Below, piece after piece: positions 38,000-49,986 of a stretch of 64,000 nt of DNA (positions are counted from its first letter, which is position 1; every line of letters begins with the position of its first letter). The notes below the pieces were generated by a model, which had not been told where the DNA came from, searched no databases, and was given only the letters and a program-made list of their open reading frames with translations. This stretch comes from Zanthoxylum bungeanum (taxonomy: Eukaryota; Streptophyta; Magnoliopsida; Sapindales; Rutaceae), in the NCBI GenBank assembly GCA_019454045.1, contig SKCR01025341.1, positions 372,001 to 436,000 of the forward strand, given 5' to 3'. The position numbers were made by a program, and so were the translations under genes.

Positions 38000-38317
38000 C
38001 ATAATTAATCTGGGATTAATTAATATAGAGATAAAATTAATCTAGGATTAATTACGGAGATATTTTATTTGGGATAGAATATTATTTAAAGAGAGAGAAC
38101 GATTAATTTGGAATTAATCGATAAAATAATATATTCGATATATTATACGAAATTAGATTTCGACGCGGAATTAAAATTAGATTTTAATTCGGCGAACGAG
38201 TTAATTTAGAATTAATTCGCTAGTGATGTGAATAGTAATTTTGCTAGGCATAATTATTTAATTAAATTTGATTTAATTACGTCGCAACGGAAAATTCGTT
38301 AATTCAGAATTAGCGAA
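38000..38317 (+). repeat. Ten-palindrome array in the 5' LTR of C
   Basis: Arms with 3-nt centres: taattaatc/TGG (38002); aattaatc/TAG (38035); a tattttat-type stem/TGG (about 38058, imperfect here, perfect in the 3' LTR); cgattaatt/TGG (38100); ataatatat/TCG (38126); cgaaat/TAG (38148); gaattaaaat/TAG (38168); a 10-bp stem/TAG (38197, one G-T); taattaaat/TTG (38259); ttcgttaatt/CAG (38295, one wobble). Confidence 0.9.
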
Positions 38318-38950
38318 CCCGAGCCCGGGAGTGTTTGCGGGCCCACTCGCATTTCGAATTCAAGTGCGGCCCACAAGTCACATCAAGCGTCACATCATTA
38401 GTCATTCAAGTGATGGATGTCTTGTCACTTTGAGTGATGTGATGTCTAGTCACTTTTGAGTGATGTGAGTTGTTAAGGGCATTAATTGCCATTTTGGTTC
38501 CAAAATTTGTTTGACTTTTTGAAAGCCATATACCAAAATATGTTTGGCTCCAAAACGAACTCATCAAACTTCTCTCTCTCTCTCACACATTCGGCCAAGG
38601 GGCCATTTTATCTCATTTGTTCTTCTCAATGCCGAGAACTACAAGAAGCCTTAAGGAAGATTTGTGGAAAATTTTCCAAGTTGCTAGCACACTAAAGAGT
38701 CATCCAAAGGTGATAGGGAAACAAACCCTTGAGCATGGAATCCATTCCTAAGCTTGGAGCTTGACCGAATCCAAGGAGCACAAAAGAGAAGCTTGGCCGA
38801 ATACTAAAGGAGGAAAAGCTTGAAGAAATTTTTGTGTTCATCGTTTTCAACATCCGCTCATTATAAGTATGATTCCGCCATACTTCTTTATTGTATTCGC
38901 ATTGATTTCATTGCTTGATTGATCTTGGGACTATAGTAGAAACCCAACAA

Positions 38951-38962
38951 TGGTATCAGAGC
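38951..38962 (+). other. Primer binding site of element C
   Basis: tggtatcagagc, complementary to the 3' end of initiator tRNA-Met, 1 nt after the 5' LTR. Confidence 0.92.
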
Positions 38963-41400
38963 CATGATTTAAACGTGAAATTTGATTAGGGTAAAATTGG
39001 GTAAAATTGATTTGAGCATGTTTTGATGAAATTGATTGTTTGAATATGCTTGAATGATGATAACATAGTGTTATGCATGGTCAATTTGATGAAAATTGAA
39101 TTGGATGAATTTTCCCCAAAATGTTTGGCTTGGCCGAATGTGTTGCTTGCCCTAATGTCATGGTAATTTTGTTTTTTGAATCATTGGATGAGTTTGAATG
39201 ACTTGAGAATTGTTGATTTAGGATTTAATTGGATTGAATTCGGAATCGGACAATAAAACCCCACAATTGCCGTGACTAGTAGCATGGAAAATGATATGAT
39301 TTTTTGATTCAATTGTGTTGGACATGTGTTGATGATAATTAGCATGATTAATTATGTAAATTGGTGTTTTGGAAATATTAATTTGGTTAATTAATCATGG
39401 CTATACACTTTGATTAATTTAATTGTGACATTTGGAATTTTGTGATTTAAATTAATTGGGCTTATTTTGGAATTGGGCTTGTAAAGTTGTATTTGGGCTT
39501 AATGGGCTTGGTTGGGCCAAGTATGGTTTAGGTTAATTGGTTGGATCCAATTGGGCCCAAAAACATATGCATAAAGTCCAAATATAACTAAATGGACCTT
39601 TAATTTTAATTGGGCCTAATGGGCCTAAATTGGTTTCTTGGCAAATAAGGGTGATTCCTTAAATGGGCTTTGGTATTTGGGTTTGACCCATATTGACCAA
39701 AGTCCATGCCTTATAAAATTTAATAAAAGCCCTTTGGACTTTAATTAAATCGACATTGGATGTTAATTGGGCTTTGAGACCCGTAACGATTAGATTTGGA
39801 ATCTAAGTCGTAAAGGCACATAAAAAGTGTAATTATTTAATTTGGAATTAAATATAGAATTAGTATTAAATACAAATTAAATTGGATTTAATATTGTAGT
39901 TTAATATAATTCAAGAATTCGTACTTTGAGTACTTATTCGTAAAACGAGTCGGACTCGCGCAAAATCAAATCGTTGTTTGAACATTGGAAGGTCATTAAT
40001 TTCAGATTAATTAATTGGATTAGATTGATTGATAACATGCTTTGTGTGAATACATGGATGCGATGTATGAATAATGTATATCGGATGGATACTAGATGGG
40101 TGAGGGCAATTTTGGAAATTGTTGTAATAAATTTAGAATTTATTAAATTGGACCTGCGTGTCCAGCCTATTACCTCTTGACTCTTTGTATTTCTCTTCTC
40201 ACTTATTCCCCTCAATGTAAATGAGGTTTCTTTAGAAGTGTTATGTAATTGGGTAGAAGTAATATTTGTGCTAGCGGGAGAGAGGAAATGGAGAGATTTG
40301 TTCTAGGAACAAAATATGTTAAGTATCCATCCGTATATCATTATTATTTTATTTATACGCGCCTTATTATGTTTTAGAATGCATGTTTAAGGGTGTATGA
40401 TGATGAGACCTTACAAAGATAATTAATTGGTTGCCAATTACACGAAAAACCCTCACAACATATTAAGCGTTTTTCCTTCCATTGAATGATTCATTCTCAA
40501 GATCCAAGATTGGCACTGGTTTGTTGGCCAAAGTCAAGACCTTTGTCCATCGCGGATGTGTTTGAATCATGAAGGCTTTGTTCCATATCGCGTGTCTTGT
40601 CCAAGTTGTGATTTGTTGGCCAAAGTCAAGATCACTTCTTGTCCATCGACATCGATTACGAAGCTTTCCATGGTCAACGGGTTCCGCTTAACTGGGATCA
40701 TTAAGTTTGTTGTGCCAAAGCCAAGGCTTAATTGATTCAAAGGAAAAAGGTTAGGGAATATATTGGATATATTGGCATATATAAGATATATGTTTCGGAC
40801 TTAGATGTCCACCTACTGGATCTAGGAATTGGATGAGATCCAATTGATCTTAGAGATCTACCTAGTTAATTATCATACAATTTGTTGGCCAAAGTCAAGA
40901 TTGTGTGTTATTTAACGGGATCCTAACCCACTAGGAAACAAGGTTTCCCGAGTACTCAACAGAGGGTTAGAGGCTCACCGAAAAATAGTGGGAGGCAAGT
41001 ATTAAATTTGCAATTTCGTTTAGATACTTGCCAATACGTGCTCATTTCATTTTTCGTCAATACATAAATAAATATTAGTTGGACTAATATCGTTGTTTTA
41101 ATTAAAACAGTTGGACTGTATTTAAACTACTTCATTTATAGTTGATTATATAATTGGATTATAGTAATCAATATATTTGAATTTAAACAATTAAATTATA
41201 GTTGATTATATAGTTAGACTATAGTAATCATTATAATAAATAGTACCTAAAATCGTTGATTTGATAGTTAGACTATTGGAATCAAGATAAATGAAAGATT
41301 AGCGTTTAGAACATAATCCTGAGAGAAAATATTTTTTAAACGGCTTTAATTTTCAGATTGGGAATAAAATCTCAGGATAGTCCTGGGGACCGAGAAGTCA
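38963..41400 (+). other. Leader and upstream gag region of element C
   Basis: It contains four copies of TTGTTGGCCAAAGTCAAG or a near copy (40521-40538, 40613-40630, 40707-40725 degenerate, 40882-40899), plus alternating ATAGTTGATTATA-type repeats at about 41130-41280. No long open frame remains, so where translation once began is not clear. Confidence 0.6.
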
Positions 41401-44400
41401 CTTTATTTGATAGAGTGACGTCTCGAGCCTAAGCCCGAAGTTGAGCAAATAGTAGAACATGATATTTGGAATATTCATGTGATGATAACTTTAGTGCTTA
41501 ATCCGTTATGCTTGCCGCAAAGACTCCTTAATTTCTTAGTCAGAACTAAGGATTAGATCCTTATAGTATGATATTGAAATTGAAGGATCTTCATAGATCT
41601 ATCCTTAGATATTAGAAGTAAAAATTGCAATCGAAAACTCTTGGAGAGTTAATGGCTATACTCAAGGAGACAAAGCCAGAGTTTGCAATAGGGCAAGAAG
41701 CGTAAGGCGCATCTTATTTCAACATTCCAGAAGGCCAAGGCTTGCCCGAAGGCTTCTGGGTGTGGAAAAGGGCAAAGGCAAAATCGTCATAGTCTTCTAG
41801 GAAGACAAATGACATATCCCAAGATGTCTGCCTAAACTGTGGCAAACGGGGTCACTGGATGCGTGACTTCCGTATGGACAACGCAGACATGAAGGAAGTG
41901 AAGATGGGTAAGGCTCCGGCTTAAAGTATGTTTGTCATAAACATGTTCACTATTAGTTTCAAAATTAGATTTTGATACTAAGTGTGGAACATAGATATGT
42001 ACTGATGTGCGGAATCTGCTGATTAGCAGGATACTGACTTCAGTTGAGATTAACCTATGAGTCGGAAATGGGACGAGAGTCACTGTTTTAACCGTAGAAT
42101 ACTAAGTTTAGGAACTACCCTTCGGGTGTGTACTTAAATTAGGAAACTGTTACAATGTACCTAGTTTGACTAGAAACATTATCTCTATATCAGAGTATAA
42201 TCCGTTGCGGATATACCTTTATATTCTAGAACACTAAAGTGTTTTATTTAATAAAGATGATATTGAGATAAACAAATTAGATGTGAATAACAGTATTTAT
42301 ATTTTGAATATAAATGAATCTCAAACGTATAACATGACAAACAAATAGCTCAATCTGATTTAATCAGATGAGACTTATTTGTGGCATTGTTGTCTGGGAC
42401 ACATTAAACAAGACTCGTATATCCACACTTTTGAAGAGTGGATACTAGGACAGATTTGATCCTATTCAAATGATGTCTACGAATCTAGTTTATTAGGTAA
42501 AGTGCCTAAAAACACATTTTACTTGGTAAAAGTGCAAGTGCCATCGATCTGTTAGCCCTCGTTCATAGTGACGTAAGTGGGCCCATATCTAGCTAGGCTA
42601 GAGGTGGATATGAACACTTCGTAACCTTTACGGATGTGGCATCGCGTTATGGTTATGTGTTTCTTTTGAAACACGAATCGGAAACTTTTGATAAATTCAA
42701 AGAGTTTCGACACGAAGTAAATATACAGATCGGCTAAAGTATTAAACCGTCACGGTTAGACCGTGGTGGAAAATACTTAAGCAATAATTTTCTCAATTAC
42801 TTGAAAGAGTATAGTATTCTTTCAATGTGGACTCCTCCCGGAACACCTCAATTTGGACGGTGTGTCCAAACGGAGAAACCAAATTTTGTTGGACATGATA
42901 AGGTTAATCATGAGTCGCTCTGAGCTACCATTTCCTTCAAGGGATACGCATAAACAGTGCAAAACTTATTTTGAATAAGGTTCCATAAAACTCTGTTTGA
43001 CAGACTTCATATTAGATATGAACATGAAAGAAACTGGGTTTTCTCATTCCTGTAGATTTGGGAATGCTGGGCATACGTTTGGATGATACCAAACTAGAAC
43101 CCAAATCGGATAAGTGCCTAAGTTGTGGGTTATCCTAGGGAAACCAAAGTATAGTACTTATACATCTCACAAGAGAACAATGTAATTGTTGCTCGCCATG
43201 CGATTTTCCTAAGAGGAATACCTATATGCAGTGGTAAGTGGGAGGAAAGTAAAACTCGATGAAAATCAGAGTAATACTATTCTAGGCACCGATTCCTTAA
43301 TGGAACATAAACAGTTCATCAAGGATGAAAATGTACCAAAATATTCGAATACACAAGAACCGCGTAAGTCGGAGAGAGTCAGAAAACAACCTGGGAGGTA
43401 TGGGTTTCTGATCTCACCTCATGAAGATGTCAATCTTATTGAGGAATACGAACTGACTACGTATGATGAAGTGATACAAGGTATCGACTCCCTCTTATGG
43501 CAAAGTGCCATGATATCCGAAATGGATTCCATGTATACCAACCGAGTTTGGACACTGGTTGATGTACCGGAAGGCATTGTGCCTATTGGTACTATATAAG
43601 TCTTCAAGGAAGACATACATGGATGGCAACATAAAACGTACTAAGGTAGGCTTGTAGCGAAAAGGTATCGTTATCAACATTGTGTCTATTACGACGTAAC
43701 CTTTTACTTGTTGCCATGGTTAAATCCATTTGGATAATGCTTGCTAATGCTGCATGTTTCATTTATGAAATATGGCTGATGAACGTCAAAATCGCTTTCC
43801 TTAAACAGAAACCTTTAGGAGGATGTTTACAACATCCTGACGATTTTGTCGTACCAAAACAAGCAAACAAGGTTTGCTAGTTATTCGATCCATTGATGGA
43901 TTGAAGCAAGCATTACGTTCTTGGAACTAGCATTTTGATGTAATCATAATGGTATATGATTTAATTCAAAACGAAAATGATTCCTGTGTATATAAGGAGG
44001 TTAGTGGGAGCACACTGACAGTGAATGTCCTAAATAATGATGATATATCATTTCTTGGAAATGACATTCCCATAATACAATCGGTGAAAGCTTGTCTTTC
44101 ATAAAAATTCTCCGTAGAATTCTTGGGAGAGACAACTTTTATTCTAGGAATAAAAGATCTACTGGGATTGATCTAAAAGTTGTTAGCAATCTCCGAGAAC
44201 TCGTACATTGAAATAAATGTACGCGACCTGGTGTCTCATATGTTTTGAGCATATTGAGTCACAATCAGGTCAATCCAAGTGATAGTCACTGTATTGATAT
44301 TAAGAACATCCTTAAGTATCTTATAGGAACTAAGGATACTTTTTTAAGCTATGGAGAATGAGAACTTGAAGTGACTGGGTTCACTGCTGCAAGTTTCCTA

Positions 44401-44640
44401 AACGATAAGAACGACTATAAGTCGTAACAAAGGTACTATATAGTTTGAATAACGGAACAGTGAGCTGGAAATCTTCCAAGCAAGATACTATTACCGAATA
44501 AACAACAAAAGCGGAATATTACTGCAGCTGAGGCAGCAATAGAAGCCATTTGGATCTTAATAATCCTAATTGGATTAGGAGTAGTTCTGTTAGCAGCTGA
44601 GCTAGGCTACAGCACAGGCTAAAGAATTAATGGTCTCATC
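41400..44640 (+). pseudogene. Copia gag-pol of element C (broken)
   Basis: A gag zinc knuckle at 41829-41870 reads CLNCGKRGHWMRDF, with the last Cys replaced by Phe. The pre-integrase motif LWHCCLGHI is at 42379-42405. The integrase core (LLALVHSDVSGP, then VTFTDVASRYGYVFLL) is at about 42546-42670 with a stop between. The reverse transcriptase N-terminal part (PRKSERVRKQPGRYGF...AMISEMDSMYTNRVWTLVD) is open at 43231-43599. LKQALRSW lies near 43900. The catalytic YVDD position has become NNDD near 44040. RNase H remnants follow to about 44640. The element therefore cannot make active enzymes. Confidence 0.88.
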
Positions 44641-44831
44641 AACGATCCATGTATATACTTCAACTGTTCATCTGATTCGTTCGGATCATACATCGTGGCG
44701 ATGTGATTATCGAATAAATCGCATCAGATGATAATCTTGTAATTCCGCTGACGAAAGTATTTTCTCAGCAGAAGTTTGAGCGAACCGTACATAGTTCAAG
44801 TGTAGGACACTTGAGTGATTGGCTATAGGCC

Positions 44832-44842
44832 AAGTGGGAGAT
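44832..44842 (+). other. Polypurine tract of element C
   Basis: aagtgggagat, immediately before the 3' LTR. Confidence 0.88.
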
Positions 44843-46857
44843 TGTTGGACAATTATGACCAATAGCATCACTATTTGTACAGATCATGGTGTTGTTGTAC
44901 AAATTAACTATGTGACAAAGGAAATTGCTCTTTTATCATTTGTAATTAGATTACCAAGATATATAAATGATAAAAGGTCATTATGATTAGTTCCGGATTG
45001 AGATGATATGAGACAGTATCAATCCACGAAGGTTTAATCATTAAATATCCCTAGTCGTAGTATTATCGAGATTGGAGATCGATAATACGGAATAAACTAG
45101 TATTACACTTGTGCACGTTGTGGGAGAATAATGGCATAGTTCTCATATATTTGGGTATTGGATACTCATGCAAGTGTAATAGGAGGTTGTGTTTACCGAT
45201 GGTACGGAAACAACTTCGCTCTGGATAGACCCCTCAGAATTCCATTGGTAGTATGACTATGTGTCTATGGAAGTCCGAATCAGAGTAGGTGTATTTGGTC
45301 TTAACCTGAGACTTGCACCGTTAATACTTGCGACAATCAATATACTTTGGTTTTGGTCGTCCAGGGCTTTAACCTATTCTGTGTACGCCTCTTCTGGGTA
45401 TATTGAGAATCGTAGTGTATTGGGTGTGATGTCGAGATGAAAGTATCACTCCAGTCATAGTGGAGATGATGATCACGTAGGATACGGAACTGGTGCTCTT
45501 ATATGCTACAGCTATCAGGATATTATAACTAGGTCATGTTTATCCGATTATAGAGACTAGTTACCAGAGATCCGATATGTGCTTCGTACGGGGCATACAC
45601 AATTCCAGCCCCAGGCCTAGCATGTGACATCCGATACTGGATCGCAATACGCAATACTACGTATACTACGCCTGATATAGATCACATATTCCTTTAAGAA
45701 TATTTCTGGAGAATTGGGTAGGGATGGTGCTTTGCTAGAAGCCAACCATGTCTTGTAAATCGGTAAAAACGTAGTACTAGGTACGTACGTGTTCGGATAG
45801 TCCGACGACCAGATTTACTGCCAACATATTCGGAGATCTCATGGGTCGCTTCCCGAAGATTCACCGATGACGTATGACTCGCACATAATTAATCTGGGAT
45901 TAATTAATAGAGAGAGAAAATTAATCTAGGATTAATTACAGAGATATTTTATCTGGGATAAAATATTATTTAAAGAGAGAGAACAATTAATTTGGAATTA
46001 ATCGATAATATAATATATTCGATATATTATTCGAAATTAGATTTCGACGCGGAATTAAAATTAGATTTTAATTCGGGTGAACGAGTTAATTTAGAATTAA
46101 TTCCCTAGTGACGTGAATAGTAATTTTGCTAGGCATAATTATTTAATTAAATTTGATTTAATTACGTCGCAATGGAAAATTCGTTAATTCGGAATTAGCG
46201 AACCCGAGCCCGGGAGTGTTTGCGGGCCCACTCGCATTTCAAATTCAAGTACGGCCCACAAGTCACATCAAGCGTCACATCATTAGTCATTCAAGTGATG
46301 AATGTCTTGTCACTTTGAGTGATGTGATGTCTAGTCACTTTTGAGTGATGTGAGTTGTTGAGGGCATTAATTGCCATTTTGGCTCCAAAATCTGTTTGAC
46401 TTTTTGAAAGCCATATACTAAATTTTTGGAATTAAATTTTTAGGTAATTGTTTTAGAAACAAAAACCAACTCATCACACTTCTCTCTCTCACACACATTC
46501 GGCCAAGGGGCCATTTTCTCTCCTTTGTTCTTCTCAATGCCGAGAACTACAAGAAGCCTTAAGGAAGATTTGTGGCAAATTTTGCAAGGTGCTAGCACAC
46601 TAAAGAGTCATCCAAAGGTGATAGGGAAACAAACCCTTGAGCATGGAATCCATTCTCAAGCTTGGAGCTTAACCGAATCCAAAGAGCACAAAAGAGAAGC
46701 TTGGCCGAATACTAAATGAGGAAAAGCTTGAAGAAATTTTTGTGTTCATCGTCTTCAACATCCGCTCATTGTAAGTATGATTCCGCCATATTTCTTTATT
46801 GTATTCGCATTGATTTCATTGCTTGATTGATCTTGGGACTATAGTAGAAACCCAACA
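44843..46857 (+). repeat. 3' LTR of element C
   Basis: 2,015 bp. Palindrome array at 45886-46202, bZIP-like box at 45868-45882. It contains a 64-codon open stretch (46525-46719) in the part just before the LTR end; the 5' LTR copy of that stretch has a stop. Probably leader sequence. Confidence 0.93.
45886..46202 (+). repeat. Palindrome array in the 3' LTR of C
   Basis: Same order as in the 5' LTR. Here the third palindrome is perfect (tattttatc/tgg/gataaaata), and the last is ttcgttaatt/cgg/aattagcgaa. Confidence 0.88.
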
Positions 46858-49800
46858 ATTTATGTACCACATATAGTATCAAAAATCCAATTTTGAAACT
46901 AATAGTGAACATGTTTATGACAAACATACTTGAATCCGGAGCCTTGCCCTGCCTTCATTTCCTTCATGTCTGCCTTGTCCATACGGCAGTCACGCTTCAG
47001 TGACCCCGTTTGCCACATTTTATGTAGACATCTTGGGATATGTCCTTTGTCTTCCTAGAAGACTGTGATGATTTTGCCTTAGCCCTTTTTTAGAAGCTCT
47101 GGCTCCGCCTCCTAGAACATTTCCATCAACTCTCCAAGAGTTTTCACTTGGTTCATAATGAACCTGCCCCAGCTTTCGGGTAGAGACTATAAGATCAAAT
47201 CTTTGGTAGTCTCGGCCACGTAGGTAATGCCCAGCTAACCTAGCTGATCGATGTCAGCAATCATCTGCGACACCTAGTGCTCGACAAATGTACCCTCTGA
47301 CATACGCGAGCGAAAGAGCTTCTTTTGCAATTCATACTTCTAAGATCTAAGGATAGGTCTATGAAGATCCTTCAATTTCAACATCATGGTTCAAAGATCT
47401 AATCCTTAATTCTGAAGATGGAATTAAAGAGTCATTGCGGTAAGTATAACGGATTGAGCACTAAAGTTTTCATCACGATGAGTTTTCCAAAACTCATGCT
47501 CTACTATTTGCTCACCTCCGGGCTTAGGCCCGAGAGGTTTCTCTATCAAATAGAATAACTTCTCAGTTCCCAGGACTATCCTGAGGTTCTATTCCCAATC
47601 TGAAAATTAAAGCCGTTTAAAGACATTTTCACCCAGGATTATGTTCTAAACGCTAATCTTTCAATTATCTTGATTCCAATAGTCCAACTATCCAATCAAC
47701 GATTTCAGGTACAATTAAATATAATGATTACTATAGTCTAACTATATAATCAACTACAATTGATTGGTTAAATTCAAATATATTGATTACTATAATCCAA
47801 TTATATAATCAACTATAAATGAAGTAGTTTGAATACAGTCCAACTGTTTAATTAAAACAACAATTAAATATTAGTCCAACTAATATATTTATATTTAAAT
47901 AATGACGAAAAATGAAATAAGCGCGTATTGGCAAGTATCTAAACGAAATTGCAAATTTAATACTTGCCTCCCACTATTTTTCGGCGAGCCTCTAACCCTC
48001 TGTGGAGTACTCAGGAAACCTAGTTTCCTAGTGGGCTAGGATCCTGTTAAATAACACACAACCTTGACTTTGGCCAACAAGCTGTATGATATTTAACTAG
48101 GTAGATCTCTAAGATCAATTGGATCTCATTCAATTCCTAGATCCAGTAGGTGGACTTCTAAGTCCGAAACATATATCCAATATACGCCAATATATCCGAT
48201 ATATTCCCTAACCTTTTTCCTCTGAATCAACTAAGCCTTGGCTTTGGCACAACAAGCTTAATGATTCTTGTTAAGCGGGACCCATTGACTTTGGAAAGCT
48301 TCGTAATCGATGTCGATGGACAAGAAGTGATCTTGACTTTGGCCAATAAATCACAACTTGGACAAGACATGAGATATGGAACAAAGCCTTCATGATTCAA
48401 ACACATCCGCGATGGACAAAGGTCTTGACTTTGGCCAACAAACCAGTGCCAATCTTGGATCTTGAGAGAGAATCACTCAATGGAAGGAAAACACTTAATA
48501 TTGGTTGATGGTTTTTCACGTAATTGGCAACCAATTAATTATATTTGATTAGGTCTCATCATACACCCTTAAGCATGCATTCTAAAAGCATAATAAGGTG
48601 CGATAAATAAATTAATAATGATATGCGGATGTATATCTCACAAATTATTCCTAGAACAAATCACTCCATTTCCTCTCCCCGGCTAGCACTATTCTAACTT
48701 CTACCCAATTACATAACACTTTTAAAGAAACCTCATTTACATTGAGGGGAATAGGTGAGAAGAGAATTACAAAAAATCGAGAGATAAAGGCTGGACACGC
48801 AGGTCCAATTTAATAAATTCTAAATTTATTACAATAATTTCCAAAATTGCCCTCACCCATCTACTATCCATCCGATATACATTATTCATACATCACATCC
48901 ATGTATTCACACAAAGCATGTTATCAATCAATCTAATCCAATTAATTAATCTTTAATTAATGAACATCCAATGTTCAAACAACGATTTGATTTGCGGGAG
49001 TCCAACTCGTTTAAGAATAAGTACTCAAAGTACGAATTCTTGAATTATATCAAACTACAATATTAAATCCAATTTAATTTGTATTCAATACTAATTCTTT
49101 ATTTAATTCCAAATTAAATAATTACACTTTTAATGCGCCTTTATGACTTAGATTCTAAATCTAATCTTAATGGGTCTCAAAGCCCAATTAACATCCAATG
49201 TCAATTTAATTAAAGTCCAATGGGCTTTCAATTAATTTCTTAAGGCATGGACTTTGGCAACCAAAGCCCAATAAGGAATCACCCTTTGCCACAAAATTAA
49301 TTTTGGCCCATTAGGCCCAATTAAATTTTTTGAAAGGCCCAATAATCATATTTGGACTTTATGGAAATGGTTTTAGGCCCAATTGGATCCAACCAATTAT
49401 CCTAACCATACTTGGCCCAACCAAGCCCATTAAGCCCAAATACAACATTTTAGCCCAATTCCAAATTAAGCCTAATTAATTTAATCACATTATTCCAAAT
49501 ATCACAATTATTTAATTAAAGTGTATTAGCTATAATTAATTAGTTAAATTAATATTTCCAAAACACCAATTACATTAATTAATCATGCTTTAATTTAATC
49601 AATACATGTCCAACATTATTGAAGCAAAATCAATCCCAACATGCTTCTATATGCTCACAGCAATAATGGACTTTTATATCCGATTTTGATTTCAATCCAA
49701 TAAAATCACAAATCAATATATCCAAACATTTTAAACACATCCAATGGCTTAAAATCAAAAATCACCAAGAGCTTAGGGTTCCTACACCATTCGGCCAAGC

Positions 49801-49973
49801 CTCCAAATTTGGGGAAAATTAATCCAATTAATTTTTCATCAAATTGATCATGCATAACTCTAAGTTATCATTATCTAAGCATACTCAAACAAACAATTTG
49901 ATCAAATCATGTTCAAATCAAAAATACCCAAATTCAAGATTAAGAACCCTAAAATATTTCATGCTTAATTTAG
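46858..49973 (-). pseudogene. Leader and gag part of element B (broken)
   Basis: Right to left from the primer site: leader with the repeated motif (48424-48441, 48332-48349, about 48236-48255 degenerate, 48063-48080), then gag remnants. The zinc knuckle near 47000 reads KCGKRGH followed by a stop, and its first Cys is lost. C is inserted just beyond this point. Confidence 0.8.
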
Positions 49974-49985
49974 GCTCTGATACCA
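49974..49985 (-). other. Primer binding site of element B
   Basis: The minus strand reads tggtatcagagc, 1 nt from the 5' LTR. Confidence 0.92.
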
Positions 49986-49986
49986 T

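Larger units (their letters stand above)
36959..38949 (+). repeat. 5' LTR of element C
   Basis: 1,991 bp. Palindrome array at 38000-38317, bZIP-like box TGACGTATGACTCGC at 37984-37998. Hand comparison with the 3' LTR gives roughly 4-5% differences in sampled stretches, plus one longer replaced block near 38535-38565. Confidence 0.93.
36959..46857 (+). mobile_element. Element C: Ty1/copia LTR retrotransposon nested in B, opposite orientation
   Basis: 9.9 kb. LTRs 36959-38949 and 44843-46857 begin TGTTGGACAATTATGACC and end AGAAACCCAACA. The primer site tggtatcagagcc is at 38951-38963, the polypurine tract at 44832-44842, and the duplication ATTTA is perfect. Domain order is leader, gag with zinc knuckle, integrase, reverse transcriptase, RNase H, which is the Ty1/copia order. 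The coding region has many stops. Confidence 0.96.

Noticed and set aside
40150..40280. Possible gene start near catttacattgagggg in the retroelement leader
   Set aside because: The phrase recurs at the same place in A, B, C and D, so it belongs to the repeat family and not to a host gene.
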